Shown here piece after piece: positions 55,266 to 63,508 of a stretch of DNA of 64,000 bases. Numbering within the stretch: the first letter of the stretch is position 1; each line of letters starts with the position of its first letter. Below the pieces are notes generated by a model. The model was not told the origin of the DNA. It did no database searches and worked only from the letters and a program-made list of their open reading frames with translations. This DNA comes from Planosporangium flavigriseum (GTDB lineage Bacteria > Actinomycetota > Actinomycetes > Mycobacteriales > Micromonosporaceae), in contig NZ_JAATVW010000002.1 in the NCBI RefSeq assembly GCF_011947225.1, forward strand, positions 411,322 through 475,321, written 5' to 3'. The translations under genes and the position numbers were made by a program.

Positions 55266-56081
55266 ATGCGATCCGCCCTCGGCCTCCTCAAGGCCTGCCA
55301 CCCGGAGCCGACCGCCGCGGTCACCACGGTCGCGGCCCTACTGGCCGTGGCGACCGGGCGCGACGCGGGCGGCACCCTCGCCGTCGGTGCCGCCGTGCTC
55401 GCCAGCCAGCTGGCCGTGGGATGGTGCAACGACGCGGTCGACGCCACGCGGGACAGCGCGGTGGGGCGCCTGGACAAGCCGATCGTCACGGGGCTGGTCG
55501 CCCGGCGTACCGTCGCCGCCGCGGCCGCCACGGCCGCGGCCCTGACCGTCCCGCTGGCGCTGCTGTCCGGGCTTCCGGCCGGTTCGGTGGCGACCCTCGG
55601 CCTGGCCTCGGCGCTGCTGTACAACTGGCCGTTGAAGTCCACTATCGCCTCGGTGCTGCCGTACGCGGTGTCGTTCGCGGCGCTGCCCGCGTTCGTGGTG
55701 CTGGGCGTGTCCCGGCCGCCGTGGTGGCTGGTCGCCGCCGGGGGGCTGCTCGGCGCCGGTGCCCACTTCGCCAACGTGCTGCCCGATCTCGACGACGACG
55801 CCCGCACCGGGGTACGCGGGTTACCGCACCGGTTGGGCGCCCGCCGGAGCGTGGCCGTCGGGGGCGGCCTGCTGTTCGCGGCGACCGCCACGCTCGCGCT
55901 CGGCCCACCTGGACCACCGTCGTGGACCGCCCTCTTGGCGTTCGCCGGCGCCGCGGCCGCCCTCGCCGTCGGCGGGTACGTGGCGGGCCGCCGGCCGACC
56001 TCACGAGCCGCCTTCCGGTCCGTCCTGCTCGTCGCGGTGCTCGATGTGGCCCTGCTGCTGTCAGCCGGTCACCGGATGTGA
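55266..56081 (+). CDS. UbiA-type prenyltransferase
   Basis: A 271-aa polytopic membrane prenyltransferase that joins an isoprenyl diphosphate to an aromatic acceptor. The first aspartate motif is NDAVDATRDSAVGRLDKPI (ND-x2-D-x3-D) near residue 56; the second is ANVLPDLDDDARTGVRGLP. Seven to nine hydrophobic segments. It diverges from the methyltransferase, 46 bp away, and belongs to the same gene cluster. CAGACT ends 6 nt before the ATG at 55266, possibly a leaderless promoter with one mismatch. Confidence 0.92.
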   Translation: MRSALGLLKACHPEPTAAVTTVAALLAVATGRDAGGTLAVGAAVLASQLAVGWCNDAVDATRDSAVGRLDKPIVTGLVARRTVAAAAATAAALTVPLALLSGLPAGSVATLGLASALLYNWPLKSTIASVLPYAVSFAALPAFVVLGVSRPPWWLVAAGGLLGAGAHFANVLPDLDDDARTGVRGLPHRLGARRSVAVGGGLLFAATATLALGPPGPPSWTALLAFAGAAAALAVGGYVAGRRPTSRAAFRSVLLVAVLDVALLLSAGHRM

Positions 56082-56199
56082 GCCGGCACACGTCGGCGCC
56101 TGTGACCGGAGCCAGGTGACGGGTCGGCGCCAAGTCGCCAAAAGGGCCCACTACGCTGTACTTCGGCTTGATTTCGGGTTGTCGCCGAGGAGGACCGAA

Positions 56200-56976
56200 G
56201 TGCCGCGCTTCATCACCGGTTCGCTGTCGCGTCGTCGCATGATGCGCGCCGCCGCGCTGCTCGCCGCACCTGCGGCTGCGGTCGCTCTACTGTCAGGCTG
56301 CAGCGCAGGCCAGATCAGCCAGACCGACACGATGGTCGCGCCGGTGGACGGCGTCGAGGTCAACTCCCAGCACCGGCTGGCCTCGCTGCGTGACGTCCAG
56401 ATCAAGTACAACAAGCCCGAGGGTTACGCGAAGGGCGAGACCGCGCCGCTGCAGGTGTTCATCGCCAACAACCAGCCGGCCAAGCCGCTGGTCCTGAGCA
56501 GCGTGAAGGCGGTCAGCAAGAAGACCGGCGCGTCGCTCGGCACGGTCGTGCTCACCGGCGGCGCCGCGGACATCGAGACGCTCCCCAGCAGCAGCCCGTC
56601 CTCGGCCAGCAGCGCACCCGTCAGCCCGTCGACGAGCCCGTCCGGCCGGGCGTCGGCGTCCCAGCGACCGTCGGCGAGCGCCGCCGCGAGTTCTTCCGCG
56701 AGCCCCGCTGCCAGCCCCTCCTCCACGGCGCCGAGCGCGGCGCCGTCCGCTGCGTCCGCCAGCCTGACGATCCCGGGCAACGGGTTCGCGCGTCTGGACC
56801 CCGAGCACGGGGCCTACCTGGCGATCACGGACATCACGGAATCGCTCGCGCCCGGCTCGTCGGTGGTCGTGACGTTCACCTTCGAGGGTGAAGACCCGGT
56901 GGAGATCGTGGTGCCGTTCGAAACCCCGCTGTCCCCGGCGGCGCGCGTGACGCCGTCCGGCGGATCCGAGCACTGA
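56200..56976 (+). CDS. LpqE-like lipoprotein
   Basis: A 258-aa predicted lipoprotein: signal sequence with MMRAAALLAAPAAAVALLSGC (lipobox LSGC), a beta-sandwich first half (VDGVEVNSQHRLASLRDVQIKYN ... GETAPLQVFIANNQ), an 80-residue Ser/Ala/Pro linker and a closing beta segment (VVVTFTFEGEDPVEIVVPFETP). Function unknown. It corresponds by position (between carD and radA) to Rv3584 LpqE of M. tuberculosis. GTG at 56200 follows GAGGAGGA; a TACGCT at 56152-56157 is a likely -10. The longer frame upstream overlaps ubiA and is rejected. Confidence 0.85.
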   Translation: MPRFITGSLSRRRMMRAAALLAAPAAAVALLSGCSAGQISQTDTMVAPVDGVEVNSQHRLASLRDVQIKYNKPEGYAKGETAPLQVFIANNQPAKPLVLSSVKAVSKKTGASLGTVVLTGGAADIETLPSSSPSSASSAPVSPSTSPSGRASASQRPSASAAASSSASPAASPSSTAPSAAPSAASASLTIPGNGFARLDPEHGAYLAITDITESLAPGSSVVVTFTFEGEDPVEIVVPFETPLSPAARVTPSGGSEH

Positions 56977-56999
56977 GGCATTTCGTCGTACCCGTTCGT

Positions 57000-57005
57000 T
57001 AGATT
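57000..57005 (+). promoter_or_regulatory. -10 element TAGATT, leaderless start of radA
   Basis: TAGATT, then CTCGGC, then the GTG at 57012; no ribosome binding site is present. Confidence 0.55.
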
Positions 57006-57011
57006 CTCGGC

Positions 57012-58451
57012 GTGACTGGACGCGCCTCCTCTTCATCCCGTTCGTCGGCCAAGTCCGCAGGCCCCCGCGCCAGCTATGAGTGCGACGCCTGCGGACATCG
57101 TCCGCCCAAGTGGGTGGGCCGCTGTCCGGAGTGCGGTGAGTGGGGATCGATCGTCGAGTCGGCCGCCAGCGCCCCTGCCGCGCTGCGCGCCGTCACCGCG
57201 CGCCGACCGGCGGAGCCGGCACGTCCCATCGCGACGATCAGCGCGGCCCCGGCAAAGGCCCGGCCGACGAACGTGCCGGAGTTCGACCGTGTGCTCGGCG
57301 GTGGTCTGGTCCCCGGCGGCGTCGTGCTGCTCGCTGGCGAGCCGGGGGTGGGCAAGTCCACACTGCTGCTCGATGTCGCCCAGCAGTGGGCCGCCACCGG
57401 CGACACCCCGGCGCTGGTGATCAGCGGCGAGGAGTCGGTGAGCCAGGTGCGGCTGCGGGCCGAACGGATCGGCGCCCTGCACGAGCGGCTCTACCTCGCG
57501 GCCGAGACCGACCTGGGCGCCGTCCTTGGCCACCTCGACGCGGTCAATCCGGGCCTGCTGATCCTCGACTCGGTGCAGACCATCGCCGCCCCCGGCGCCG
57601 AAGGAGTGCCCGGCGGTGTCACCCAGGTGCGCGGCGTCACCGCCGCGATCGTCGCGGTGGCCAAGGAACGGGGCATCGCCACCGTGCTGGTGGGCCATGT
57701 CACGAAGGACGGCCAGGTCGCCGGCCCCCGGGTGCTGGAGCACCTGGTCGACGTGGTGCTGAACTTCGAAGGCGACAAGCACTCCTCGCTGCGCATGGTG
57801 CGGGGACTCAAGAACCGGTTTGGCGCCGCCGACGAGGTGGGCTGTTTCGAGATGCACGAGGGCGGCATCGCGAGCCTGCCCGACCCGTCCGGGCTGTTCC
57901 TCACGCGGTACACCGACGCCGTTCCGGGCACCTGCGTGACGGTCGCCATGGAGGGGCGCCGGGCCCTCGTGACCGAGGTGCAGGCACTGATCGGCGCGCC
58001 GGTCCCCGGCTCGCCCAGGCGCACGGTCAGCGGCCTCGACGGTGCCCGGCTGGCGATGGTGCTCGCCGTGCTGCAGCGCCGCTCCAAGCTCCAACTCCAC
58101 GACCGGGAGGTCTTCGCGGCCACCGTGGGCGGGGTCCGGGTCATCGAACCCGCCGCCGACCTCGGAGTCGCGCTCGCGGTGGCCTCCGCCGCCACGGAGC
58201 TTCCGATGGCTCCGGACCTGGTGGCCCTGGGCGAGGTCGGGTTGACCGGCGAGGTGCGGCGGGTGGGCGCCGTGCCACGGCGGCTGGCCGAGGCCGCGCG
58301 GCTGGGCTTCCGGTTCGCGCTGGTGCCGCTGGGGTGCGGGCCGGCCGCCACGGGCTCGGTTCCGGAAGGAATGAAGGTGCTGGAGGTCGGCGACGTCCGC
58401 ACCGCGCTGCACTACGCGGTGCAGGCCGGCGAGCGCAGCGAATCACGCTAG
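57012..58451 (+). CDS. radA: DNA repair protein RadA
   Basis: A 479-aa RecA-like ATPase/helicase that drives branch migration in recombination. Zinc finger C24, C27, C38, C41; Walker A GEPGVGKST at 109-117; the RadA-specific KNRFG at 267-271; and a Lon-protease-like C-terminal domain (VGGVRVIEPAADLGVALAVASA) without the Lon catalytic Ser. Neighbour of disA, as in B. subtilis and mycobacteria, where RadA restrains DisA. Start GTG 57012 with leaderless -10. Confidence 0.97.
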   Translation: MTGRASSSSRSSAKSAGPRASYECDACGHRPPKWVGRCPECGEWGSIVESAASAPAALRAVTARRPAEPARPIATISAAPAKARPTNVPEFDRVLGGGLVPGGVVLLAGEPGVGKSTLLLDVAQQWAATGDTPALVISGEESVSQVRLRAERIGALHERLYLAAETDLGAVLGHLDAVNPGLLILDSVQTIAAPGAEGVPGGVTQVRGVTAAIVAVAKERGIATVLVGHVTKDGQVAGPRVLEHLVDVVLNFEGDKHSSLRMVRGLKNRFGAADEVGCFEMHEGGIASLPDPSGLFLTRYTDAVPGTCVTVAMEGRRALVTEVQALIGAPVPGSPRRTVSGLDGARLAMVLAVLQRRSKLQLHDREVFAATVGGVRVIEPAADLGVALAVASAATELPMAPDLVALGEVGLTGEVRRVGAVPRRLAEAARLGFRFALVPLGCGPAATGSVPEGMKVLEVGDVRTALHYAVQAGERSESR

Positions 58452-58573
58452 GCACGAAGTCGGAGTGCGGCCGGTCGATCCGTTCGCGCCCCGTACCCGG
58501 CCCTCGAGCGTCTGAACGGTCACATTACGGCCTTACCTGCGTACCGCGACCGCACCGCTGGTACAGCGGTCCG

Positions 58574-58579
58574 TAGACT
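58574..58579 (+). promoter_or_regulatory. -10 element TAGACT, leaderless start of disA
   Basis: TAGACT, then GTCCGC, then the GTG at 58586; spacing as at radA. Confidence 0.55.
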
Positions 58580-58585
58580 GTCCGC

Positions 58586-59662
58586 GTGCCGATAGACCGC
58601 GATGACCCGCTTCGCGCCACACTGGCGCTCATGGCGCCGGGCACCGCGCTGCGCGACGGCTTGGAGCGTATCCTGCGCGGCCGGACCGGCGCGTTGATCG
58701 TGCTGGGTTACGACCAGGCCGTCGAGACGCTGTGCACCGGCGGATTCCCCCTCGACGTGGAGTTCTCCGCCACCCGACTGCGCGAGCTATGCAAGATGGA
58801 CGGGGGCGTCGTGCTGTCCAGCGACGGCACCCGGATCGTCCGGGCCGCGGTGCACCTGATGCCCGACCCGGCCATCCCGTCCGAGGAGTCCGGCACGCGT
58901 CACCGCACCGCGGAGCGCGTGGCCAAGCAGACCGGGTATCCGGTGATTTCGGTCAGCCAGTCGATGCGGATCATCGGGCTGTACGTCAACGGTCAGCGGC
59001 ATGTTCTCGACGACTCCGCCGCCATCCTGTCCAGGGCCAACCAGGCGCTGGCCACCCTTGAGCGCTACAAACTGCGCCTCGACGAGGTCAGCGGCACGCT
59101 GTCGGCGTTGGAGATCGAGGACCTCGTCACGGTCCGCGACGCCGTCGCCGTGGTCCAGCGGCTGGAGATGGTGCGCCGGATCGCTGACGAGATTGCCGGG
59201 TACGTCGTGGAGCTGGGCACCGACGGCCGGCTGCTCGCGCTCCAGCTCGAGGAGCTGATGGCCGGCGTGGAGGCCGACCGTACCCTCGTCATCCGCGATT
59301 ACCTGCTGGACGGGCACAGGTTCCTCGACGCCGACGACGCGCTCGACGAGCTCGACCGCTTGTCGGCCACCGACCTGATCGACCTCGTCGCGGTCGCCAA
59401 GGCCCTCGGCTACCCGGGAGCCAGTGACGCGCTCGAGGCGGCGGTGTCGCCGCGCGGGTTCCGACTGCTGGCGAAGGTGCCTCGCCTGCCCGGCACGGTG
59501 ATCGACCGGCTCGTCGACCACTTCAGCAGCCTGCAGCGGCTGCTCGGTGCCACAGTGGAGGATCTGCAGGCCGTCGAAGGCGTCGGAGACGCGCGCGCCC
59601 GCAGCATCCGGGAGGGGCTGTCCCGGCTGGCCGAGGCGTCGATCCTCGAACGGTACGTCTGA
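58586..59662 (+). CDS. disA: DNA integrity scanning diadenylate cyclase DisA
   Basis: A 358-aa octameric enzyme making cyclic di-AMP from two ATP and scanning DNA for branched structures. DAC domain residues 1-145, linker helix, and C-terminal helix-hairpin-helix DNA-binding part ([22 protein letters not shown]). The RHR motif is intact (GTRHRTAER, residues 105-107), but the metal-binding DGA motif reads DGG (residues 72-74). c-di-AMP controls potassium and osmolyte balance. Start GTG 58586 has a leaderless -10. Confidence 0.96.
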   Translation: MPIDRDDPLRATLALMAPGTALRDGLERILRGRTGALIVLGYDQAVETLCTGGFPLDVEFSATRLRELCKMDGGVVLSSDGTRIVRAAVHLMPDPAIPSEESGTRHRTAERVAKQTGYPVISVSQSMRIIGLYVNGQRHVLDDSAAILSRANQALATLERYKLRLDEVSGTLSALEIEDLVTVRDAVAVVQRLEMVRRIADEIAGYVVELGTDGRLLALQLEELMAGVEADRTLVIRDYLLDGHRFLDADDALDELDRLSATDLIDLVAVAKALGYPGASDALEAAVSPRGFRLLAKVPRLPGTVIDRLVDHFSSLQRLLGATVEDLQAVEGVGDARARSIREGLSRLAEASILERYV

Positions 59663-59665
59663 GCC

Positions 59666-60361
59666 CTACTTCAGCTCCAGCGCCACCGGGTCGCTTAGCT
59701 TGGTCGCCAGCCGAGCCAGAAGCTCGTACTTGCCCTTGGGCGGAGCATTGTTGGTGCAGCCCGTGGCGCTGCTGGCCTTGCCGTTCCAGTCCAGGAAGAA
59801 CTCCGCTTCGATCCCCGGGCCGAACGTGCGCACGTCGGTGCCGTGCCGGGGCTCGCAGGTGTCCGACGACCAGATCTTCGCCTTTGAGGTGTCCTGCAGG
59901 TAAAGCTCCTGCGCGTCGGCGCCCACGTCGCGCGTACACGATCGCGCGGAGATGTTCTTGATACGCAGATAGAACCTGACGTGTGCGTTCTGCGCCACGG
60001 ACGCCTGCGCCGGGGCGGCGGTCACCGCCATCTCGGCGTCGGTGCACGGCCCGGTCGCCGGTGCGGGCGGCTCCGCCGTCGGCGACGTCGACGGCGGCTG
60101 CGACTCGCTCCCGTCACCCGCTGGCGCCACGATCCCGCCTCCCGGTGTGAACACGGGCGGCGACGACGAAGCCGAAGGTGACGCGGTTGGCGAGGCCGAC
60201 GGTCCTCCGCTCGGCCGCTTCAACCCGCTGTTCTGCACCACGTTCGAGTTGTTGGAGCACGAATAGATGGGCGCGACCAGGAGCACAAGGAGGGCACCAA
60301 GAACCGCCGCCCGGCGCCGCCAATAGACGGCCGGGGGCAACGGGCCAACCGTCAGCTTCAT
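59666..60361 (-). CDS. Membrane-anchored protein, Rv3587c-like by position
   Basis: A 231-aa protein with one membrane helix (about residues 18-34, AAVLGALLVLLVAPIYS), a Ser/Pro linker (to about 95) and a beta-rich extracytoplasmic domain with several cysteines (GPCTDAEMAV, ARSCTRD, SDTCEPRHG, TGCTNN) that could form two disulfides. It converges on disA (3-bp gap), as Rv3587c does in M. tuberculosis. Function unknown. ATG at 60361 used; a GTG at 60370 is possible. Confidence 0.8.
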   Translation of the reverse strand: MKLTVGPLPPAVYWRRRAAVLGALLVLLVAPIYSCSNNSNVVQNSGLKRPSGGPSASPTASPSASSSPPVFTPGGGIVAPAGDGSESQPPSTSPTAEPPAPATGPCTDAEMAVTAAPAQASVAQNAHVRFYLRIKNISARSCTRDVGADAQELYLQDTSKAKIWSSDTCEPRHGTDVRTFGPGIEAEFFLDWNGKASSATGCTNNAPPKGKYELLARLATKLSDPVALELK

Positions 60362-60413
60362 AATGGACACACGTTAACGGGGGCCCGCCACATCAACATG
60401 CCGGCGCGCCGCG

Positions 60414-60959
60414 TTACAAGTGGACCTTTCTGGTGTGGATGGCGTGCGCGCCCGCGACCCGATCCAGGAACAGCAGGCCAGCGCAGTGGTCGATCTCGTG
60501 CTGTAACGCCCGCGCCTCGAACGCATCGGTAGTGATCTCCGTCGCGCCGCCGCCCGGCAGATCACCGACGACCACGACCCGGCCGGCTCGCTTCACGTCA
60601 CCGGTCAGTTCGGGCACGGACATGCAGCCCTCGCGGCCCTTGTTCCACTGGCTCGCCTCGCCCAGTCGGGCGTTGCACAGTACAAACGTGCCGTGGACCG
60701 TACGGGCCTTCGGATGGCCGGTCACGTCGACGGCGAAGACCTGCGCCGATACGCCTATCTGCGGCGCAGCCAGGCCGACACAGCCCGGCGAGACCCGCAT
60801 GGTGGCGACCAGGTCCGCCGCCAGTTGCAGAACCTCAGGACCGCACGGATCGACCCTTTCACCGGCTGTCGCGAGTACCGGGGCAGGGGCGCGTACCACT
60901 GGGCGCACCTCGCCGTTCAGGCCGAGATCCTCGATCGACCAGCCGGCAACGCTCGTCAC
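60414..60959 (-). CDS. def: Peptide deformylase
   Basis: A 181-aa metalloenzyme removing the formyl group from nascent proteins. Motif 1 GCVGLAAPQIGV, motif 2 EGCMSVPEL (metal Cys) and motif 3 LQHEIDHCAG (two metal His and the catalytic Glu) are all intact. It overlaps the preceding ACT-domain gene by 4 nt (GTGA), so the two are coupled. It may be an additional copy, since actinobacteria often carry more than one. Confidence 0.95.
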   Translation of the reverse strand: MTSVAGWSIEDLGLNGEVRPVVRAPAPVLATAGERVDPCGPEVLQLAADLVATMRVSPGCVGLAAPQIGVSAQVFAVDVTGHPKARTVHGTFVLCNARLGEASQWNKGREGCMSVPELTGDVKRAGRVVVVGDLPGGGATEITTDAFEARALQHEIDHCAGLLFLDRVAGAHAIHTRKVHL

Positions 60960-61528
60960 AGTACGTCCGTTTCGGCGGGGCGCAGCGCCACGTCGACGCC
61001 CAGGGCGCGCGCGACGGCGTCGAGACGCTCATGGATCAGATCCACGTCTGCGCCGGCCGGCAGATCCAGCTCCGCCACCAGGACGTACAGGTCGCCGGAG
61101 AGTCGGGTGGTCAGATCGGTGATGTTGCCGCCGAACTCGGCGAGCCCACGGGCCACCGAAGCGACGATCCCCAGCCGGTCGGCACCGTGCACGGACAGCA
61201 CGTAGTGCCCGCCGGGCGACTCCGGCGCGGGCTCCGGGCGTACCCGGCTCACCGTGGTCACCAGCGAGCCGTTCGCGGCCAGCGGCGCGAGCGCCGCCTC
61301 CACGTCCTCCAACGCCGGCGAGCCGGTCTGCTCCTCGACAGCCTCCCCACCTTGCGACCCCGTGCAGACCAACGTCATCGCGAAGTGCCCGCGCAGCCGG
61401 GTCATCGTCGAGTCCGTCAGGTTCATTCCCAGCCCCGCGAGGACCTCGGCCACATCCGCGATGATCCCGGGCCGGTCACGTCCGATCACGGTGATCGCAA
61501 GCTCGTCCACCCTGGCATCATCTTGCAT
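60956..61528 (-). CDS. Two-ACT-domain regulatory protein (GcvR-like)
   Basis: A 190-aa protein made of two ACT domains: ELAITVIGRDRPGIIADVAEVLAGLGMNL and, from about residue 110, HYVLSVHGADRLGIVASVARGLAEFGGNI. Such proteins bind amino acids; in E. coli GcvR represses the glycine cleavage system through GcvA. No catalytic domain is attached. It is cotranscribed with def. ATG at 61528 is used; a GTG at 61510 would leave the first ACT strand intact. Divergent from mutY with 18 bp between starts. Confidence 0.85.
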   Translation of the reverse strand: MQDDARVDELAITVIGRDRPGIIADVAEVLAGLGMNLTDSTMTRLRGHFAMTLVCTGSQGGEAVEEQTGSPALEDVEAALAPLAANGSLVTTVSRVRPEPAPESPGGHYVLSVHGADRLGIVASVARGLAEFGGNITDLTTRLSGDLYVLVAELDLPAGADVDLIHERLDAVARALGVDVALRPAETDVL

Positions 61529-61546
61529 TGACCTGCGCGTGGCAGG

Positions 61547-62431
61547 ATGGAACCGATGGTTGTCCACAATCTGGCTGCCGCCGCCGTCGCCTGGTACGAC
61601 GCGAACGCCCGCGACCTTCCGTGGCGCTCACCGGACGCGACACCGTGGGGCGTACTCGTCAGCGAGGTCATGCTCCAGCAGACCCCGGTCTCCCGGGTGC
61701 TGCCGGCGTGGCTGGACTGGATGGCACGGTGGCCGGCCCCCGCTCACCTGGCCGCCGACGCGCCGGGCGAGGCGATCCGCGCCTGGGGGCGGCTGGGCTA
61801 CCCGCGCCGGGCGCTGCGGCTGCACGAGTGCGCCGTCGCCATCGTCACCTCCCACGGCGGAGCGGTGCCCTCCGATGTGGATCAGCTGCTGAGCCTGCCT
61901 GGAATCGGCGCCTACACCGCCCGGGCGGTCGCCGCGTTCGCGTACCGGCAGCGCCAACCGGTGGTCGACACGAACGTGCGCCGGTTCGTGGCCCGAGCGG
62001 TCGCCGGCGCACCCGATGCCGGCCCGACCACGACCGCGCGCGATCTGGTGGCCGTCGCCGAACTCCTACCCGACGAGCCTGAGTTGGCCGCGCGCGCCTC
62101 GGTGGCGTTCATGGAGCTGGGCGCGCTCGTGTGTACGGCGCGAAGCCCGCGGTGTACGGACTGCCCGGTCGTGGCCACTTGCGAGTTCCGGCGGTCGGGC
62201 GCGGTGGCGCCGGCGGGACCCACTCGGCGTCCACAGCGGTACGCGGGCACCGACCGGCAGGTCAGGGGGCTGCTCCTGGCTGTCCTGAGGGAGTCGAGCG
62301 GGCCGGTGCCGCGGGCCCGGCTGGACGCGGTGTGGTCGGACTCCACCCAGCGCGATCGGGCGCTGTCCGGCCTGCTTGCCGACGGTCTGGTCTGCGAAGT
62401 GGGACAAAGCCACCTGGCCCTGCCGAGCTGA
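61547..62431 (+). CDS. mutY: A/G-specific adenine glycosylase MutY
   Basis: A 294-aa base-excision repair glycosylase removing adenine opposite 8-oxoguanine. Catalytic Glu in SEVMLQQTPVSRV, HhH LLSLPGIGAYTARAV with the following catalytic Asp in VVDTNVRR, and a [4Fe-4S] loop C-x6-C-x2-C-x5-C (CTARSPRCTDCPVVATC). The C-terminal region is short, as in other actinobacterial MutY, so the NUDIX-like 8-oxoG recognition domain is reduced. Start ATG 61547, or ATG 61556 three codons later. Confidence 0.95.
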   Translation: MEPMVVHNLAAAAVAWYDANARDLPWRSPDATPWGVLVSEVMLQQTPVSRVLPAWLDWMARWPAPAHLAADAPGEAIRAWGRLGYPRRALRLHECAVAIVTSHGGAVPSDVDQLLSLPGIGAYTARAVAAFAYRQRQPVVDTNVRRFVARAVAGAPDAGPTTTARDLVAVAELLPDEPELAARASVAFMELGALVCTARSPRCTDCPVVATCEFRRSGAVAPAGPTRRPQRYAGTDRQVRGLLLAVLRESSGPVPRARLDAVWSDSTQRDRALSGLLADGLVCEVGQSHLALPS

Positions 62432-62468
62432 CCGCCGTGCGGGTTCCCTCCGGGTTGCCGCCGAGGGA

Positions 62469-62474
62469 TACGCT
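62469..62474 (+). promoter_or_regulatory. -10 element TACGCT, leaderless start
   Basis: TACGCT, then CTGCCG, then the GTG at 62481; same 6-nt spacing as radA and disA. Confidence 0.55.
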
Positions 62475-62480
62475 CTGCCG

Positions 62481-63431
62481 GTGCGTCCGCCCATGCCGGT
62501 CTGGCATCTATCGTTTTCGAAGCACTTCTCTCGCGCACAGACTCTGATCGCAGTCCTGGCATCGATGATTGTCGCCACCATCGCATGCCTCAGCAGTGCC
62601 GCTGGGCCGCCCCAGACGGGGTTGGCGGACCGCCACGGCGGCGGAGAGCGGCGCCCGGTGACGCAGCCTCGGGAGCTCGCCGACGACGATCCAGGTTCAC
62701 CCGGTCAGCCGCCGGGGAACGGCCCGCTGGGCTCGACAGCACCCACGGCGCCACAGCTCCCCGCCGCCCGGCCCGGTACCGGCGGGGCGGACGTGCTCGC
62801 CCGGATCCCTGCGTTTCCACCCGCTCCGCCCGCGGTGAAGATCGAGTTACCGCAGGGGCCGACAGCGGCGTGGCTGAGCCGCATCCCGACTACGCAGAAG
62901 GTCGCATTCATCACGATCGACGATGGCTGGACCAAGCAGCCGGAGGCGATCTCTCTGATCCGGGCGGCACACGTCCCGGTCACGCTCTTCTTGACGATGA
63001 ATGCGATCCGCAGCGATCCCGGCTACTTCAAGGAGCTGCAGGCGGCCGGCGCCGTGATCGAGGCCCACACGATCACCCACGCTGATCTCAGGGGCAAGTC
63101 GCCCGACTTCCAACGACGCGAGATCTGCGGCTCGGCCGACCAGTTGAGCGCCATCTACGGCCGGCGCCCGGTGCTGTTCCGGCCGCCGTTCGGCAACAAG
63201 GACCCGATGACCCTGCAGGTCACCCACGAGTGCGGGATGAGGGCGGCTTTCTTCTGGAAGGAGACGGTGGACAAGGGCGTCGTCCGCTTCCAGGAAGGGC
63301 ACACCGTGCTGCCCGGCGACATCATTCTGATGCACTTCCGGCCGGCCTTCGCCGACGATTTCCTCGCCGCGCTGCAGGCCATCCACGACGCCGGTCTGAC
63401 CCCGGCCCTGCTCGAGGACTACATCCCGTAA
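62481..63431 (+). CDS. Secreted polysaccharide deacetylase (CE4)
   Basis: A 316-aa exported or membrane-tethered NodB-fold deacetylase acting on chitin- or peptidoglycan-like N-acetyl groups. A hydrophobic segment (LIAVLASMIVATIACL) near residues 20-36 is a signal or anchor; a Pro/Gly linker follows. Motif 1 FITIDDGWT (the base Asp and metal Asp), motif 2 HTITHADL (metal His pair), motif 3 FRPPFGNKD; motif 5 may be ILMHFRP. The -10 at leaderless spacing fixes the GTG at 62481 against a longer frame. A terminator follows. Confidence 0.9.
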   Translation: MRPPMPVWHLSFSKHFSRAQTLIAVLASMIVATIACLSSAAGPPQTGLADRHGGGERRPVTQPRELADDDPGSPGQPPGNGPLGSTAPTAPQLPAARPGTGGADVLARIPAFPPAPPAVKIELPQGPTAAWLSRIPTTQKVAFITIDDGWTKQPEAISLIRAAHVPVTLFLTMNAIRSDPGYFKELQAAGAVIEAHTITHADLRGKSPDFQRREICGSADQLSAIYGRRPVLFRPPFGNKDPMTLQVTHECGMRAAFFWKETVDKGVVRFQEGHTVLPGDIILMHFRPAFADDFLAALQAIHDAGLTPALLEDYIP

Positions 63432-63452
63432 AGACAGGAAGTCCAGACAGCA

Positions 63453-63494
63453 AGGAGCGGACGGCCGCCGTAGCGACCGCCCGCTCCTCCTTTT
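63453..63494 (+). terminator. Terminator after the deacetylase gene
   Basis: AGGAGCGG pairs with CCGCTCCT (63481-63488) around a partly paired interior and is followed by a TTTT run. Confidence 0.6.
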
Positions 63495-63508
63495 ACCGCC
63501 TGTGTGCC

